This document shows, piece after piece, positions 1 through 9,956 of a stretch of DNA of 64,000 bases. Location: NCBI GenBank assembly GCA_033977485.1, contig CM066991.1:126313999-126377998 (forward strand), given 5' to 3'. The stretch's first letter is position 1. Each line of letters starts with the position of its first letter. The translations under genes and the position numbers were made by a program. Source of the DNA: Hydrangea macrophylla (lineage: Eukaryota > Streptophyta > Magnoliopsida > Cornales > Hydrangeaceae). A model generated the notes under the pieces. The model was not told where the DNA came from and did not search any database. It saw nothing but the letters and a program-made list of their open reading frames with translations.

Positions 1-1008
1 AAAGTGACCATATCGAGTCCTGAAAGCTGTCTTCTCAACATCTTCCTCTTTGACTTTCAACTGATGGTAACCGGATCTCAAGTCGATCTTCGAAAATACC
101 TGAGCCCCTTGTAACTGATCAAACAAGTCATCTATTCGCGGCAAATGATACTTGTTCTTGACAGTCAACTTATTCAACTCTCGGTAGTCGATGCACATAC
201 GCATTGTTCCATCTTTCTTCTTCACAAACAAGACTGAAGCTCCCCACGGCGAAACACTCGGTCGGATAAAACCCTTCTCCAACAGTTCTTCTAACTGAAC
301 TTTCAGTTCTTTCAACTCTATCAGTGCCATTCGGTACGGTGCTTTGGATACCGGTTGTAACCCTGGTACTACTTCTATTGTGAACTCAAGCTCTCTTTCA
401 ATCAATACGTCGGGTAACTCATCGGGAAAAACATCTGGAAATTCTCGAACTACTGAAATGTCTTCTATTAGTGGTCCAAGAACTCGCGTGTCGATAATTG
501 AACATAAGAAACCCGAACAACCCTTCTTCAACATCTTACTTGCTTGAATCGCCGATATCAAGTACGGCGGTACTATCACTCCCTTACCCTGAAAAGTAAA
601 CTCTTCTCGTCCTGACGGATAGAAACTAACCCATTTCTGTTCACAATCGATCCGGGCTTGATTGACCGACAACCAATCCATACCCAAGATAACATCAAAG
701 TAATTCACCGTCAACGGAATCAAATCAACGCTCAAGACTTTATCACCTATCTTGATTTCACATGACTTGAATATCGAAGAAGTAACTAGTGGTTCACTAC
801 TAGGCAATGATACACACAAGTCATATCCTAGCGGTTCTGACTTAACAGTTAAATGCTTAACAAAATCACGTGATACAAATGAATGCGTCGAACCAGAATC
901 CATAAGTATACGTGCAGGATACGAACAAATAGGAAGAATACCTGATACGACGGTATCATCCGTATTCCCCGACCTAAGCTGGAAGTATCGTCCTTGTTGT
1001 TGCGTGAC
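1..1008 (-). pseudogene. Ty3/gypsy pol: aspartic protease and N-terminal reverse transcriptase (runs off left edge)
   Basis: The minus strand is open from 1008 to the window edge and continues the gag frame after an in-frame TGA at 1009-1011. An aspartic protease core is visible with the active-site context MDSGSTHSF near 905-880, followed by the flap-side motif VILGMDWL near 690-665. The RT N-terminus follows, with [24 protein letters not shown] and [11 protein letters not shown] motifs near 270-60. The sequence leaves the window before the catalytic FIDD/YVDD box, RNase H and integrase. These domains in this order identify Ty3/gypsy pol. The segment seen has no internal stop, unlike the 14364-31834 element. 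It makes the enzymes for reverse transcription of its own RNA. I label it pseudogene because upstream nonsense codons should block translation unless they are read through. Confidence 0.88.
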
Positions 1009-2130
1009 TCATTTCCCTTTATCTACACGAGGCTCTACCCTTGACCCGCTTGGCACACTCGATGCACCGGTACTCATTCCCGGTTGTCTCTTACTCGGAC
1101 AGTTCTTTGCTATGTGTCCCGGTTGGCCACACTCAAAACATTTCCCTCTTATCTCTGGGTTATGGCTCTTGACGTTCGAGGTTCTGTTTGGTGTAGTCGA
1201 ATTTGCGTTCAAAGGACAATTTCTAGACACATGCCCCAATTGTTTACAAATATAGCAAGTGATCAATTGATAGCAGGTTCCTCTGTGTCGCAGGTTACAT
1301 GTTGGACACAACGGTCTCGGGTCTCTAACAAACACACTTCCTCCTTGACTACCTATATTCGATCCTGAACCTTGCGTAAACGGTTTCTTTGCATTCCCTT
1401 GACCCTTACTCCGACTGTCATTTGCTCTCTTCCCTTGTTGTCCTTGTCGATATCTGTCGACACTTTTCTCAGCAATCCGAGCAGCTTCCTCAACGAGAGA
1501 AACGGCCGGGTGTTGTAACATGTCCACACGGCCACGAATATTCTCTCTAAACCCTTCCTCAAACTTACGAGCTTTATCCCTATCAGTCGGAACGGTAGTT
1601 TTCCCAAATCGTAACAAGGCATTGAAACGAGAAACATACTCACCTACGGTCATATCTCCCTGAACCAACCTCGCAAACTCCTGGCGTTTCTGAGTATAAG
1701 CAGATTGCGGGAAGAAACGTTTGTTGAATTCCTCTTTAAATGCTTCCCACGTGGTCGGCTTCCCTTGTTCAATCACGTTGTTCCACCAATCCAATGCTTC
1801 GCCCATCAACGTATCGGATGCGCACACAATTTTCTCCTCATCGGTACATATTACCTGACGGAAATGTCTTTCCATGTCCATCATCTAATGATCGGCCAAA
1901 TCTATGTCAACTTGCCCATGATACAATGTTGGTTTTCGCTTATGAAACTGTTTCACGATTGTGTGTTGAGGTCGCGGTGCCGATGGTGCATTGACATAAC
2001 AAATTTCCACTTGTGGAGGCTGAACGTTCATCTGTTCTCTTTCACTTACCGCTTGTATGAAATTTCCCACCATGTTCACTATTTGGTCCATCCGCGAATG
2101 CGGTGACAATTCTCTTGGTGGATCAACCAT
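1009..2130 (-). pseudogene. Ty3/gypsy gag with two zinc knuckles, broken by an in-frame stop
   Basis: The frame starts at ATG 2130, shortly downstream of the PBS, and runs to the TGA at 1009-1011. A TAG at 1885-1887 interrupts the same frame about 81 codons in, just before MMDMERHFRQV, so both halves belong to one gag. The second half carries the retrotransposon gag domain (around YVSRFNALLRF) and, toward the C-terminus, two CCHC zinc knuckles: CYICKQLGHVSRNC and CFECGQPGHIAKNC. Gag assembles the virus-like particle and packages element RNA. The frame then runs into protease/RT without a shift, so gag and pol were probably one polyprotein. The two stops look like point mutations in an otherwise well-kept frame, though a programmed stop at the gag/pol border is not excluded. 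Confidence 0.88.
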
Positions 2131-2342
2131 AACGTTTCAAATATTTCTCCTGTTGAGTCCAATGCATAATGACCATGCATGCTATGCCACAATATAGTTA
2201 TGTGTGCACAGTTCATCACAATCAACAAATGCTAACACATGAAGCATTTCTACAATGATAACAATTATCTTCACAATTACACACTCCACTCGACGTCACT
2301 CAGCATATATAACGTCACTCGTTCCCAAGGCTCTAAACTTAT

Positions 2343-2354
2343 GCTCTGATACCA
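2343..2354 (-). other. Primer binding site (initiator Met tRNA type)
   Basis: On the minus strand this reads TGGTATCAGAGC, the common plant LTR-retrotransposon PBS complementary to the initiator Met tRNA 3' end. It lies five bases inside the LTR border at 2360. That fixes the orientation (transcription leftward) and identifies the LTR at 2360-4395 as the 5' LTR. Confidence 0.9.
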
Positions 2355-2359
2355 CTAAA

Positions 2360-4395
2360 TGTCACAGCCCGGTCCCACAATAGCGGAACCGGAGCCCGTG
2401 GCACGCCACCGAGGCTAAACCAATTCATTAACGTTCCCAAAAATTAGGTTTGAAGAACACACGCAGCGGAAAACAAAACACATTTTAAAACCAGAGGTTC
2501 AGTCGACTGCTCAGTCGACTGCTCAGTCGATGGAGGCGGGCAGGGATTTTAATATCAAATTTCAGTCGACTGAGACTGGGGGTCCAGTCGACTGCTGAGG
2601 GGTCCAGTCGACTGCCCTGGGGTCCAGTCGACTGCTTCTGCTATATAAGAAGCAGTAGCTAACAGGCTCAGGGGTTCAGTCGACTGCTCCCCTGGCAGCA
2701 GCCCAAACTGCAGAAAACAAGTTTTAAAGCTTCCTAACTTCCCTCCAATGATCAACCACTCAAATCAAACTCAGTCTAAAGTAATCTTAACTGTATTAAA
2801 GCATTACCAAACATAATTACAACATGTTACTAACTATTACAACAATTTAAAATCCATTCTAACATACTAAGTTAAACATGGGTTTAAAACAACCAAATTC
2901 TTATTACAACATTTCGAGGATTCCAAAATTTCAAGATTAATATTTCAAGTTGCCTCACAAGCGAACTCCCAACCCACGTACTCACTTCACCGATTCCTCG
3001 CCAGCATTAACACCTGAAATGGTTATTTGAATAACCACACATATTTCGATTTGTTTAAGCTAAAGCTTAGTGAATAAATCAACATATGTACATGAATGAT
3101 AAACATGTCCGCATTCACATCTCTACATTTCATACTAGTCGCCGGAGACTCACGTGCCCGTCCATATTCCCAATCCGCGACTCCTCGCCAATAAGTCCAC
3201 GCGAAAGGGTAAGACCCACGATTCTACAAACAATCGTGCGACCTTAATGCCACTCTATCGGCTCCACAAAATGGCACGGTGACCACGTGCTCCTTCTGAC
3301 CCAAATAAGCAACTTAACATGCTCAAATACATATCACCATGCTCGCGGTAATTAAAACATATCACCGTGCTATTGAGCCTACTTATCAATATAAATGCCC
3401 AATATGAACTACACAATATATCTCTAGAAATTAATACATGCTATTTAAACATAACATGAATACATGCCAAGAAATCATTCCAAAACATAGTTGAATCACT
3501 CACCTCCGAATAACGCTCCTATAATTCAATCTGAAGAAAACCCGTGCACAAAGAACGTGCAGAAGTCCGTCTAGTAAAATTCCTATGAATCAAAATTCCA
3601 TTTATCAACTTTTATGAAAAATTCTAGAAAATAACTTTTCGGAAAACTTAGCCAAACAGGCCCTAACATATATCAAAACGAAGCTCTTACCTCAAGGAGC
3701 TCTAATATGAAATCTGGGAGAAACCAGACTGACGGAAGGTCGTCGTTTGGCGTCGCAAAGCTCTAAGCAATCAAATCACCCTCTAGCCCCCTTTTTGGCC
3801 TCCTCTTGGAATTTTAGGTTAAGAGTTGTGAAATATCTCAACTCATCTCTATCTATATATAGGCAACATTCTCGGAGAATTACGTTTACCTCCCCACGAG
3901 TTTTCCAAACTCCTAATCAGTCTCTGAAACTTTCTATACAGCTTATTCATAGCTTTATAAGTGAAACTTCAAAATTATAAAAGTTTTCGACTAAGTTTCG
4001 TTTGGTTGCTAAAACGCGAATTTCTACATGACGTTTCCGAAGTTGCTAATTAGCCTACCAAATTAATAGCGTGTTCATTCGTCCTCACCAGGATACTAAA
4101 TCTAACAACAGAAATAAATTCTAAAACAGAAAATAATACAGATATTGAAATACACAGGTAAACATTTATTTTCAGATAAACATTTAAAGTGTCCCACAGT
4201 GACTGTCTCACACTCGGAGAGATGTCACAACAACAAATCCTCAATCACCACAGTTTCAGAGGGTTCTCTAATACAGACACCCAAATCAACTCGTGAGTCA
4301 AAACTCACTCAACCATGTGTCATAGGACACGCCACATCACATTATCATGCATGACAATGTAATGCAAATGCTATAACACAAATGTGGGTGTTATA
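2360..4395 (-). repeat. 5' LTR of the left-edge Ty3/gypsy element
   Basis: The right-hand LTR of the minus-strand element, bounded on the plus strand by TGTCACAGCC next to the PBS and by GGGTGTTATA at 4386-4395. The canonical end would be GGGTGTTACA, so the terminal dinucleotide has apparently suffered a transition. About 2.0 kb. A TATA-like tatatata lies near 3852-3860 in leftward orientation. It contains an array of CAGTCGACTG palindromes (2500-2686). The partner LTR lies outside the window, so target duplication and LTR divergence cannot be examined. Confidence 0.82.
2500..2686. repeat. Array of the 10-bp palindrome CAGTCGACTG in the LTR
   Basis: Seven perfect copies of CAGTCGACTG begin at 2500, 2512, 2563, 2585, 2605, 2625 and 2677, with one degenerate copy at 2524. 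Several are spaced exactly 20 bp apart with a GGTC prefix. The word is a perfect palindrome, so copies can pair within or between strands. It reads through as a short repetitive peptide on the minus strand, which I do not regard as a gene. Confidence 0.9.
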
Positions 4396-4589
4396 AAGCT
4401 AGCCTGGATATCCCCGATTACCAAAAGAAAAAAATGTACACACATACCACACTCAATTGGCTTTCTATCCTGTCTGGGTTGTGGAGGAAAGTTAGATCCA
4501 CTATGGGATAGAAGTGAGAATAAAAGATTTCTACTAAGAAATTTTCTTTTGCAGTGGCTTTTTAAAAAGTTGTATAGATCTTATTGATG
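4396..4589. other. Unassigned flank between LTR and F-box relic
   Basis: Short stretch immediately outside the 5' LTR. No gene or transposon end is recognised. It separates the retroelement from the first alignable F-box codons at about 4590. Confidence 0.4.
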
Positions 4590-5833
4590 GCTTGTTTAGG
4601 CTCCATACACGGCACATCGATGCTAGAAGATTCGTGCCCTGAATTGATAAATGGATTGAAATTGCCATTGAAAACCAAGTGGAAGAGCTAGACCTCTCTA
4701 TTTGGAGTCCTAGTTGTTACAAATTGCCTCAAACAATATTTATGTCTAAATCTTTGGTGGTTCTGAGGTTGGTTGGTTGTAAGTTAAAGAAGAAATCCGA
4801 TACTAATCCTATCAAGTTTCATTCTCTAAGGATGCTTTTCCTTAGTCAAGTCTTTTTGGATGATTGTATGTTTCAGAACTTAATCTCCAGCTGTCCTTTG
4901 ATTGAGGAAATTGATCTCTGCAATTGTGAGGGTTTGACTAAAACCCAGGTGACTAAACTTCATCGACTCGACACTTTCAAATCCTGAATTGACGGTGATG
5001 TATTAGAGTCAATCCATATCAACGCGCCAAATCTTGAAGTCCTCGAAATTGTGGTAGGTGGGTTCTGCCATGGTATACTACTATGGGTTCTTTTCGAAAT
5101 CTGAAACAATATTATATATCATGCACAAACATTGGACTCCATTCTTTACGTGCACTTGTGTCTCACTTACCGATCCTTGAGTTGTTGGAACTCGAATTTT
5201 GCAACATGCTGGAAAAAAACAGCATTTCAAGTGATTCTCTAAGGAAATTTAATTTAATCGAGTGCGAGAAGATTGTGGAGGCAAAGATTGAGGCTCCAAA
5301 TTTGCTTTCTTTCAATTAAGAAGGTAATACTCTTCCATCTTTACAATCTACGTGTGCTCCGGCTGTTTGGAAAGCTATCATCTATTTAGGCCTTTATGAG
5401 CATCTTGATGCTCTATGGTTCAACAAGTTGAGGGCTCTCACAAATTCGATTAAATTCAAAGACGTTGACTTGGAGATTCGCTGTGGAGAGTGTACATTAA
5501 ATGCAGAGGAGTTGAGAGACATTCCAAATTCCATTTTATGTGAAATTGAGAAGTTGGAATTGGTTATACATTATTCGTCGTTGCGTTATTTAGCACTTCA
5601 GAATGGCTTGTTTTAGATTCGTCATCCTAAGACTCTAACTCTATCAGTGCGTTCCGAGTCTGGCAAGAATCTCATAAAGGGACTTATCAAAATGTTTATG
5701 AAGAGAAGATCAGAATTGCTACAGTTCAAGTCATATTAAATGTTGGCGTAATTGCTTGAAAGATTTGCATATAGAGTTGGAGAGTGAGAATGAGGGGAGT
5801 CCTCCATGGGAATAATTTACATTAAAGTGGTGA
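4590..5833 (+). pseudogene. F-box/LRR (FBD-type) pseudogene, 5' truncated with several stops
   Basis: Alignable by eye to the open copy at 63399 and the intact copy at 8000-9583. It begins inside the region corresponding to RLHT..IDARKF, lacks the F-box and first ~100 residues, and ends at a matching FTLKW plus stop at 5831-5833. Recognisable LRR segments include IENQVEELDLSI, SLVVLRLVGCKL and LISSCPLIEEIDLCNC (4650-4930), then FRNLKQYYISCTNIG through CNMLEKNSISS (5085-5230) and LRDIPNSILCEIEKLEL (5510-5560). In-frame stops break it at about 4645, 4985, 5318 and 5614, with frameshifts near 5000-5080 and 5720. The closest relative here appears to be the 63399 gene (shared QTIFMSK and FLDDCM-like segments). 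No functional product is expected. Confidence 0.88.
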
Positions 5834-6477
5834 CAACTTATTTGGAGAGAAGATCGAGTTTACTTTCTTAGAACTTAAAAAAAAAATTATATCAAACGAT
5901 TGTCATAATTTCCAGTCATGTCTATCTTAAAGTGAGTTCATTGTTTAGTGACTTTAGTCCTGATGGCTTATGCTGTTACTGGAATGATTTTATGATTTTA
6001 GAAATGATTTTTGTAGTCCAATTGCTGTTCACTTTGATTGCTTTACAAAAAAGACTTTCTGAAGTGTTTAACTCTTTTAAACAGTCTTTCCACCATTCTG
6101 GATACTATATATATATATATACAGTCATACAGGACCATAAGCACAGTTCACACTCAGTCTATCCCAAGTTGTAGTGGAAAGGGAATGTTAAATGGTAATC
6201 ATTGATAAATACTTTCATATTACACACTTCATGTAATTTAATTTGTCAGTAATTCCATTCAAAGATATCGAGAGCAGAATTTTCGTATTCCGAATATCAA
6301 ACTTTGTAGAATCGAGCTTCGCTTATCGACTAATGGATTGAGATAGCATTACAATTAATGCACGAGGCCTCCCCAAAAATTTTTTTTTTAAAAAAAAAGG
6401 AAGAAAAAAAAAACTGCCTGCAGACACTTGGACAATTGACTTAATATGAGAAAGTAGTACTCAACCCAAAACCGCAA
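5834..6477. other. 3' flank of the F-box relic
   Basis: Positions 5910-6060 match, in inverse orientation, the downstream flank of the intact minus-strand F-box gene (7790-7910), and match the flank after 57480. Shared words include CTTAAAGTGA and TTTAGAAATGATT. So the duplicated unit included the 3' non-coding DNA. A short (TA)n lies at 6106-6120. The remainder to 6477 shows no gene. Confidence 0.6.
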
Positions 6478-6776
6478 AGGAGGTCATTGTAATTTTTCAT
6501 ACCCTAAATGAAGTACCTATATCTCGGGGGAGGTCAATGTAATTTATCCCTAGAACTTAATTGTTGGTTTAACAAGGGTAAGGTGGGCATTTTGAGAATA
6601 TTTAATCGGAAAATTAACGGTTTGAGTGTTACATATCTGTAAATCTTAACGAAGGTTATTTTAATTTCTCAAAATGCAACTGTAAACCTAAAGGAAGGTT
6701 AGTGTAATTTTTCGAAATACAATGGAGGTCAGTTGTACCACAGGGAAGATGAGTGTAATTTACCCTAGTTTAAAAC
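6478..6776. repeat. Remnant of a foldback element with GAGGT...GTAATTT sub-repeats
   Basis: Five degenerate copies of a GGAGGTCA..GTAATTT motif occur at about 6479, 6530, 6650, 6695 and 6724, ending in GTGTAATTTACCCT at about 6775. The same sub-repeats and the same GTGTAATTTACCC end form the arms of the large foldback element at 57649-58585, so this looks like one arm or a deletion relic of that kind of element. Confidence 0.5.
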
Positions 6777-6922
6777 TTATGTTTTAAGTTGAATGAAAGT
6801 AAAACATTGACCGTGGTCTGCATATCTGCAATTTTGTTCTCTTTGTTTTGATGACTTGAGATTTGTTTGGATCAATCCCCTTGCTTGTTTCTGCATTTTT
6901 TTTTTAATCATTTGGTGTATTG

Positions 6923-7572
6923 AATTACTTGAAATGTTGATTCTTTCCAGCATATTGCAAAACTAGAGTGTCAAGAACTCAAGGAGTGGAAGCTGAGAAA
7001 TAAGGTCACGTAACGAATGGTCTCCAATGTTTGTGCAATCTATATGTAAATGTTTTAGATTTCGACAAGAACCCACATTAGTAGTCCATGGCAATTCCAA
7101 GCTACCACAAATATCAAAGGCTTCAAGACTTGGCGCATCAATATGAACGGACTCTGGTTCATTGACGTAGAATATGATTTTGACCATCTTGAGTCTATGA
7201 AGATTATTAGCCACATGAATTTTATTCAGATTCCTACAATTGGAGAGATCAATTTCCTCAATCAAAGGGCAGCTAGAGATTAAGCTCTGAATCGTACAAA
7301 CATCCACATATACGTATTCGAGGAAAAGCTTCTTTAGAGAATGGAACTTGATAATAGTATTATTAGTATCAGATATTTTGTTTAACTTACAATCTTTCAA
7401 TGTCAAAACTACCAACGATTTGGACACAAATTTTTTTTGAGGCAATGCGTACCATATCTTCATTACAAGCTGGAGGCCTAGCTCTTCCACTTGGTTTTCA
7501 ATTGCAGTTTCAATCCAATTTCTATCGTCAATCCTATCCAGATGAAGCGTAAACTTCTTCATATGCATATTC
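6923..7572 (-). pseudogene. F-box/LRR gene fragment, truncated at both ends
   Basis: The minus strand from 7568 codes about 200 residues very similar to residues ~48-250 of the 480-residue frame at 55956-57398: shared IETAIENQVEELGLQ, SLVVLTLKDCKLNKISDT, YVYVDVCTIQSLISSC and NIGDHSLRDLISQLPLLEF. It stops at a TAG (6963-6965) where the paralogue has Gln, continues recognisably for about a dozen codons, and then loses similarity at about 6923. The upstream end is cut at about 7572 by a LINE tail, so the F-box domain is gone. The high similarity to the 55956 copy suggests a recent duplicate that decayed by truncation. Confidence 0.88.
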
Positions 7573-7652
7573 TGGGGTATGCCCCTTGTACATTTGTACG
7601 TGCCGTTGGTTTTTTCCTTTTAATTAACCATTTTCCAAAGAAAAAAAAATCC
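7573..7652 (+). mobile_element. 5'-truncated LINE-like 3' tail with poly(A)
   Basis: GGGGTATGCCCCTTGTAC, a pyrimidine-rich AT stretch and then an A-run (about 7641-7649). The same arrangement (AGGGGTATGCCCTTTGT then TTTTTATTGATAAAC and a poly-A) occurs at 38190-38262. A shared 3' end followed by poly(A) in copies with different 5' ends is the mark of 5'-truncated non-LTR retrotransposons. It lies exactly at the truncation point of the F-box fragment. No clear target duplication was found. Confidence 0.55.
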
Positions 7653-7999
7653 CCTTTCCACTACAACCTGGGAAAGATTGACAGCTAAGTGAGTGTTAAC
7701 TATGCAATTATAGTACTCTTTAAAGAGTTAATACATAAATTATCTTTTTTCTTTCTTTCTTTTTGGTGTGTTTTTGTCAAGCAATCAAGGCTATCAAGTG
7801 AACACCAATCGAACTACACAAATCATTTGTTAAATCATAAAATTATTCCAGTTAAAGCATAAGCCATCAACACTAAACAATGAAGTCACTTTAAGATAGA
7901 AACGATTCAAATCTAAATTTTAACAATAAATTGACAGGAATTTTTAAGTTACAAGGAAATATGTAAATTTGATCTTCTCTCCAAAATCCGAATAAGTTG
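7653..7999. other. 3' flank of the intact F-box gene
   Basis: AT-rich non-coding DNA downstream of the minus-strand gene. Positions 7780-7910 match the downstream flanks of the F-box copies at 5833 and 57398, so this is part of the ancestral duplicated unit and probably holds the 3' UTR. No other gene is seen. Confidence 0.55.
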
Positions 8000-9583
8000 T
8001 CACCATTTCAATCTAAATTCTTTCCATCGACAATCAGTCCCCTCCATCTTGCTGAATTCAAAATCTATTTCTTTCAAGCAATGACGCCAGCATTTAATAT
8101 GACTTGAACTGCAGCAATTCTGATCTTCTCTGTTCACAATCATGTCTATAATTTCCTTTTGTAGAAGCATATTCTTCTTAGACTTAAAACCCAATTCTAG
8201 AGAAAGAGTCTTAGGATGACAAATCCAAAACAAGCCATTCAAAAAGTCTAAATAACTTACTGATGATGAATGTATAACCAATTTCAACTTCTCAACTTCC
8301 GCTATAATGGGATTTGAAATTTCCCTTAATTCCTCCACATCTAATGTACATCTTCTAGAACAAATGCTCAAGCTAACTTCTTCGAAATGATCCGACTTTG
8401 TCAGAAATTCCCTCAACTTGTTGAACCATTTGGCATCAACTAGATGTTCATAACACTTTAAATGAGCTCTCCCAACAACAGAATCACTCGTCCATTGTTG
8501 AAGTGGGAGAGTTTTACCTTCGTATTCAAATAATACCAAATTCGGAGCATCAATCTTTACCTCCACAATCTTCTTGTAGTGGATTGAACTAAATTCCCTT
8601 AGAGAATTACTTGAAATGTTGATTCTTTCCAGCATATCGCAAAAATTGAGTACCAAGACCTCAAGGAGTGGAAAGTGAGAAACAAGGTCACGTAACGAAT
8701 GGTCTCCAATGTTTGTGCCCTCTATATGTAAATGTTTTAGATTTCGACAAGAACCCACATTAGTAGTATTCCATGGCATGTCCGAATCAAGTTTGAAGTG
8801 AAGGAATTCCAGACTTGGCGCATTAACGTGAATTGACTCTAATCTAATGCGCAAGGATCTGATTTTGACTGTCTTGAGTGTAGGAAAATTAGACACATGA
8901 ATTTTATTCAAACCCTTACAATCCCAGAGATCAATTTCCTCAATAAAAGGACTGCTGGAGATTAAGCTCTGAATCGTACAGTCATCCGAATAGACATCCG
9001 TAAGCAGAAGCTTCTTTAGAGATTGAAACTTGATGGTATTGGTGTCAAATATCTTCTCTAACTTACAACCGTTCAACCTCATAACCGCTAAAGACTTGGC
9101 CATAAATATTTTTTGAGGCAGTGTGTAACTTTTATTTGCTTGGAAAGGGAAAGGCAGTGCCAGTGTGTAACGTATCTTCTTTATAGAGAGGTCTAGCTCT
9201 TCCACTTGGTTTTCGATGGCAATTTCAATCCAATCATCAATGTGGGATTCCAACTCTGTAGCATCAAATATTGCAATATGAAGCCTAAACGTCTTCATAC
9301 GCGTATTCTGATTGTGATACCTTAACAAGGACTCATAGACGAATTTCTGAAATTTTTGTAAACTCTGTCGATCAGTTTCATCATCATCATCATCATCATC
9401 ATCAGAATTGATATGAAGCCAGTTTGTTGTGAAGAAGACATCTTGAAAGTCTGAGATAGGATATGTGGACCATGAATGAAGCCATGCCTTTGACAAGACA
9501 CTAGTTTTGGCTGCTCCTTTTGTGGAGAGGAGAGAGAGTATATGATGGATTATTTCTTTTGGCAATTCTGATATTCGGTCCAT
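8000..9583 (-). CDS. F-box/LRR-repeat protein, FBD-type, intact single exon
   Basis: An open frame of 527 codons from ATG 9583 to the TGA at 8000-8002. I chose this start, not the longer upstream frame, because MDRISELPKEIIHHILSLL is the canonical F-box beginning and both 50046 and 63399 start at the same point. Residues about 1-45 are the F-box, which binds SKP1 in SCF ubiquitin ligases. Residues 61-68 are eight Asp in a row, encoded by a TCA/ATC microsatellite. About residues 120-400 carry degenerate plant LRRs (VEELDLS, SLAVMRLNGCKL, LKHLHIEGTNIGDHSL), the expected substrate-binding face. The C-terminus (CWRHCLKEIDFEF to EFRLKW) resembles the start of an FBD domain but ends early; the other copies end the same way. 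Most likely it is a nuclear or cytosolic substrate adaptor with unknown target. No intron is needed. Confidence 0.88.
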   Translation of the reverse strand: MDRISELPKEIIHHILSLLSTKGAAKTSVLSKAWLHSWSTYPISDFQDVFFTTNWLHINSDDDDDDDDETDRQSLQKFQKFVYESLLRYHNQNTRMKTFRLHIAIFDATELESHIDDWIEIAIENQVEELDLSIKKIRYTLALPFPFQANKSYTLPQKIFMAKSLAVMRLNGCKLEKIFDTNTIKFQSLKKLLLTDVYSDDCTIQSLISSSPFIEEIDLWDCKGLNKIHVSNFPTLKTVKIRSLRIRLESIHVNAPSLEFLHFKLDSDMPWNTTNVGSCRNLKHLHIEGTNIGDHSLRDLVSHFPLLEVLVLNFCDMLERINISSNSLREFSSIHYKKIVEVKIDAPNLVLFEYEGKTLPLQQWTSDSVVGRAHLKCYEHLVDAKWFNKLREFLTKSDHFEEVSLSICSRRCTLDVEELREISNPIIAEVEKLKLVIHSSSVSYLDFLNGLFWICHPKTLSLELGFKSKKNMLLQKEIIDMIVNREDQNCCSSSHIKCWRHCLKEIDFEFSKMEGTDCRWKEFRLKW

Positions 9584-9799
9584 CGCCGACTCTATGGTTT
9601 TCCAATGTGTTGCGCGCGCACGACAAAGAGATCGATGATACGCATGTATGTACTGTATCAAAGTGCATGTGATCTCTAGGTCTTTATACAGTACATATAT
9701 ATATATATATATAGTATACTTGGAGGTGAACTGATTTTTAGGTTTCCTATTACCAATCGATGTACAGTCTTTAAATTTCATTGTAATTCAACTTTATTA
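9584..9799 (-). promoter_or_regulatory. Promoter and 5' leader of the intact F-box gene
   Basis: Read leftward, this holds a GAAACCTAAAAAT block (about 9738-9750), CAGTTCACCTCCAAGTATA (about 9713-9732), a (TA)n tract at 9695-9712 and AAAGACCTAGAGATCAC. The same modules in the same order precede the open copy at 63399 (63305-63355), with a shorter TATATATA there. The TA tract is the probable TATA box, with the start of transcription near the GACCTAG block. A GC-rich CGTGCGCGCGC stretch lies at about 9613-9624. The proximal upstream DNA ends abruptly at the transposon-like unit starting at 9800. Confidence 0.6.
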
Positions 9800-9956
9800 G
9801 GGGCCACTCAGCCATAGCACCCTAAAATCAATACAATGCTACATAAAGTCCAATGTCCAAATATTTAACTCAAAAACTCCTTCCCCAAACAAAAAGACCA
9901 AAATGACCTAATTTTCTAAGAAACTGAAAATTTCCTCTCCTCCTACACAGCAGAAG

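Noticed and set aside
2555..2755. Small peptide gene with repeated QST-like units
   Set aside because: It is the CAGTCGACTG array read in one frame within an LTR.
9584..9781. 66-residue N-terminal extension of the intact F-box protein
   Set aside because: It includes a translated TA repeat and promoter modules shared with the 63399 gene; paralogues start at MDRISELP.
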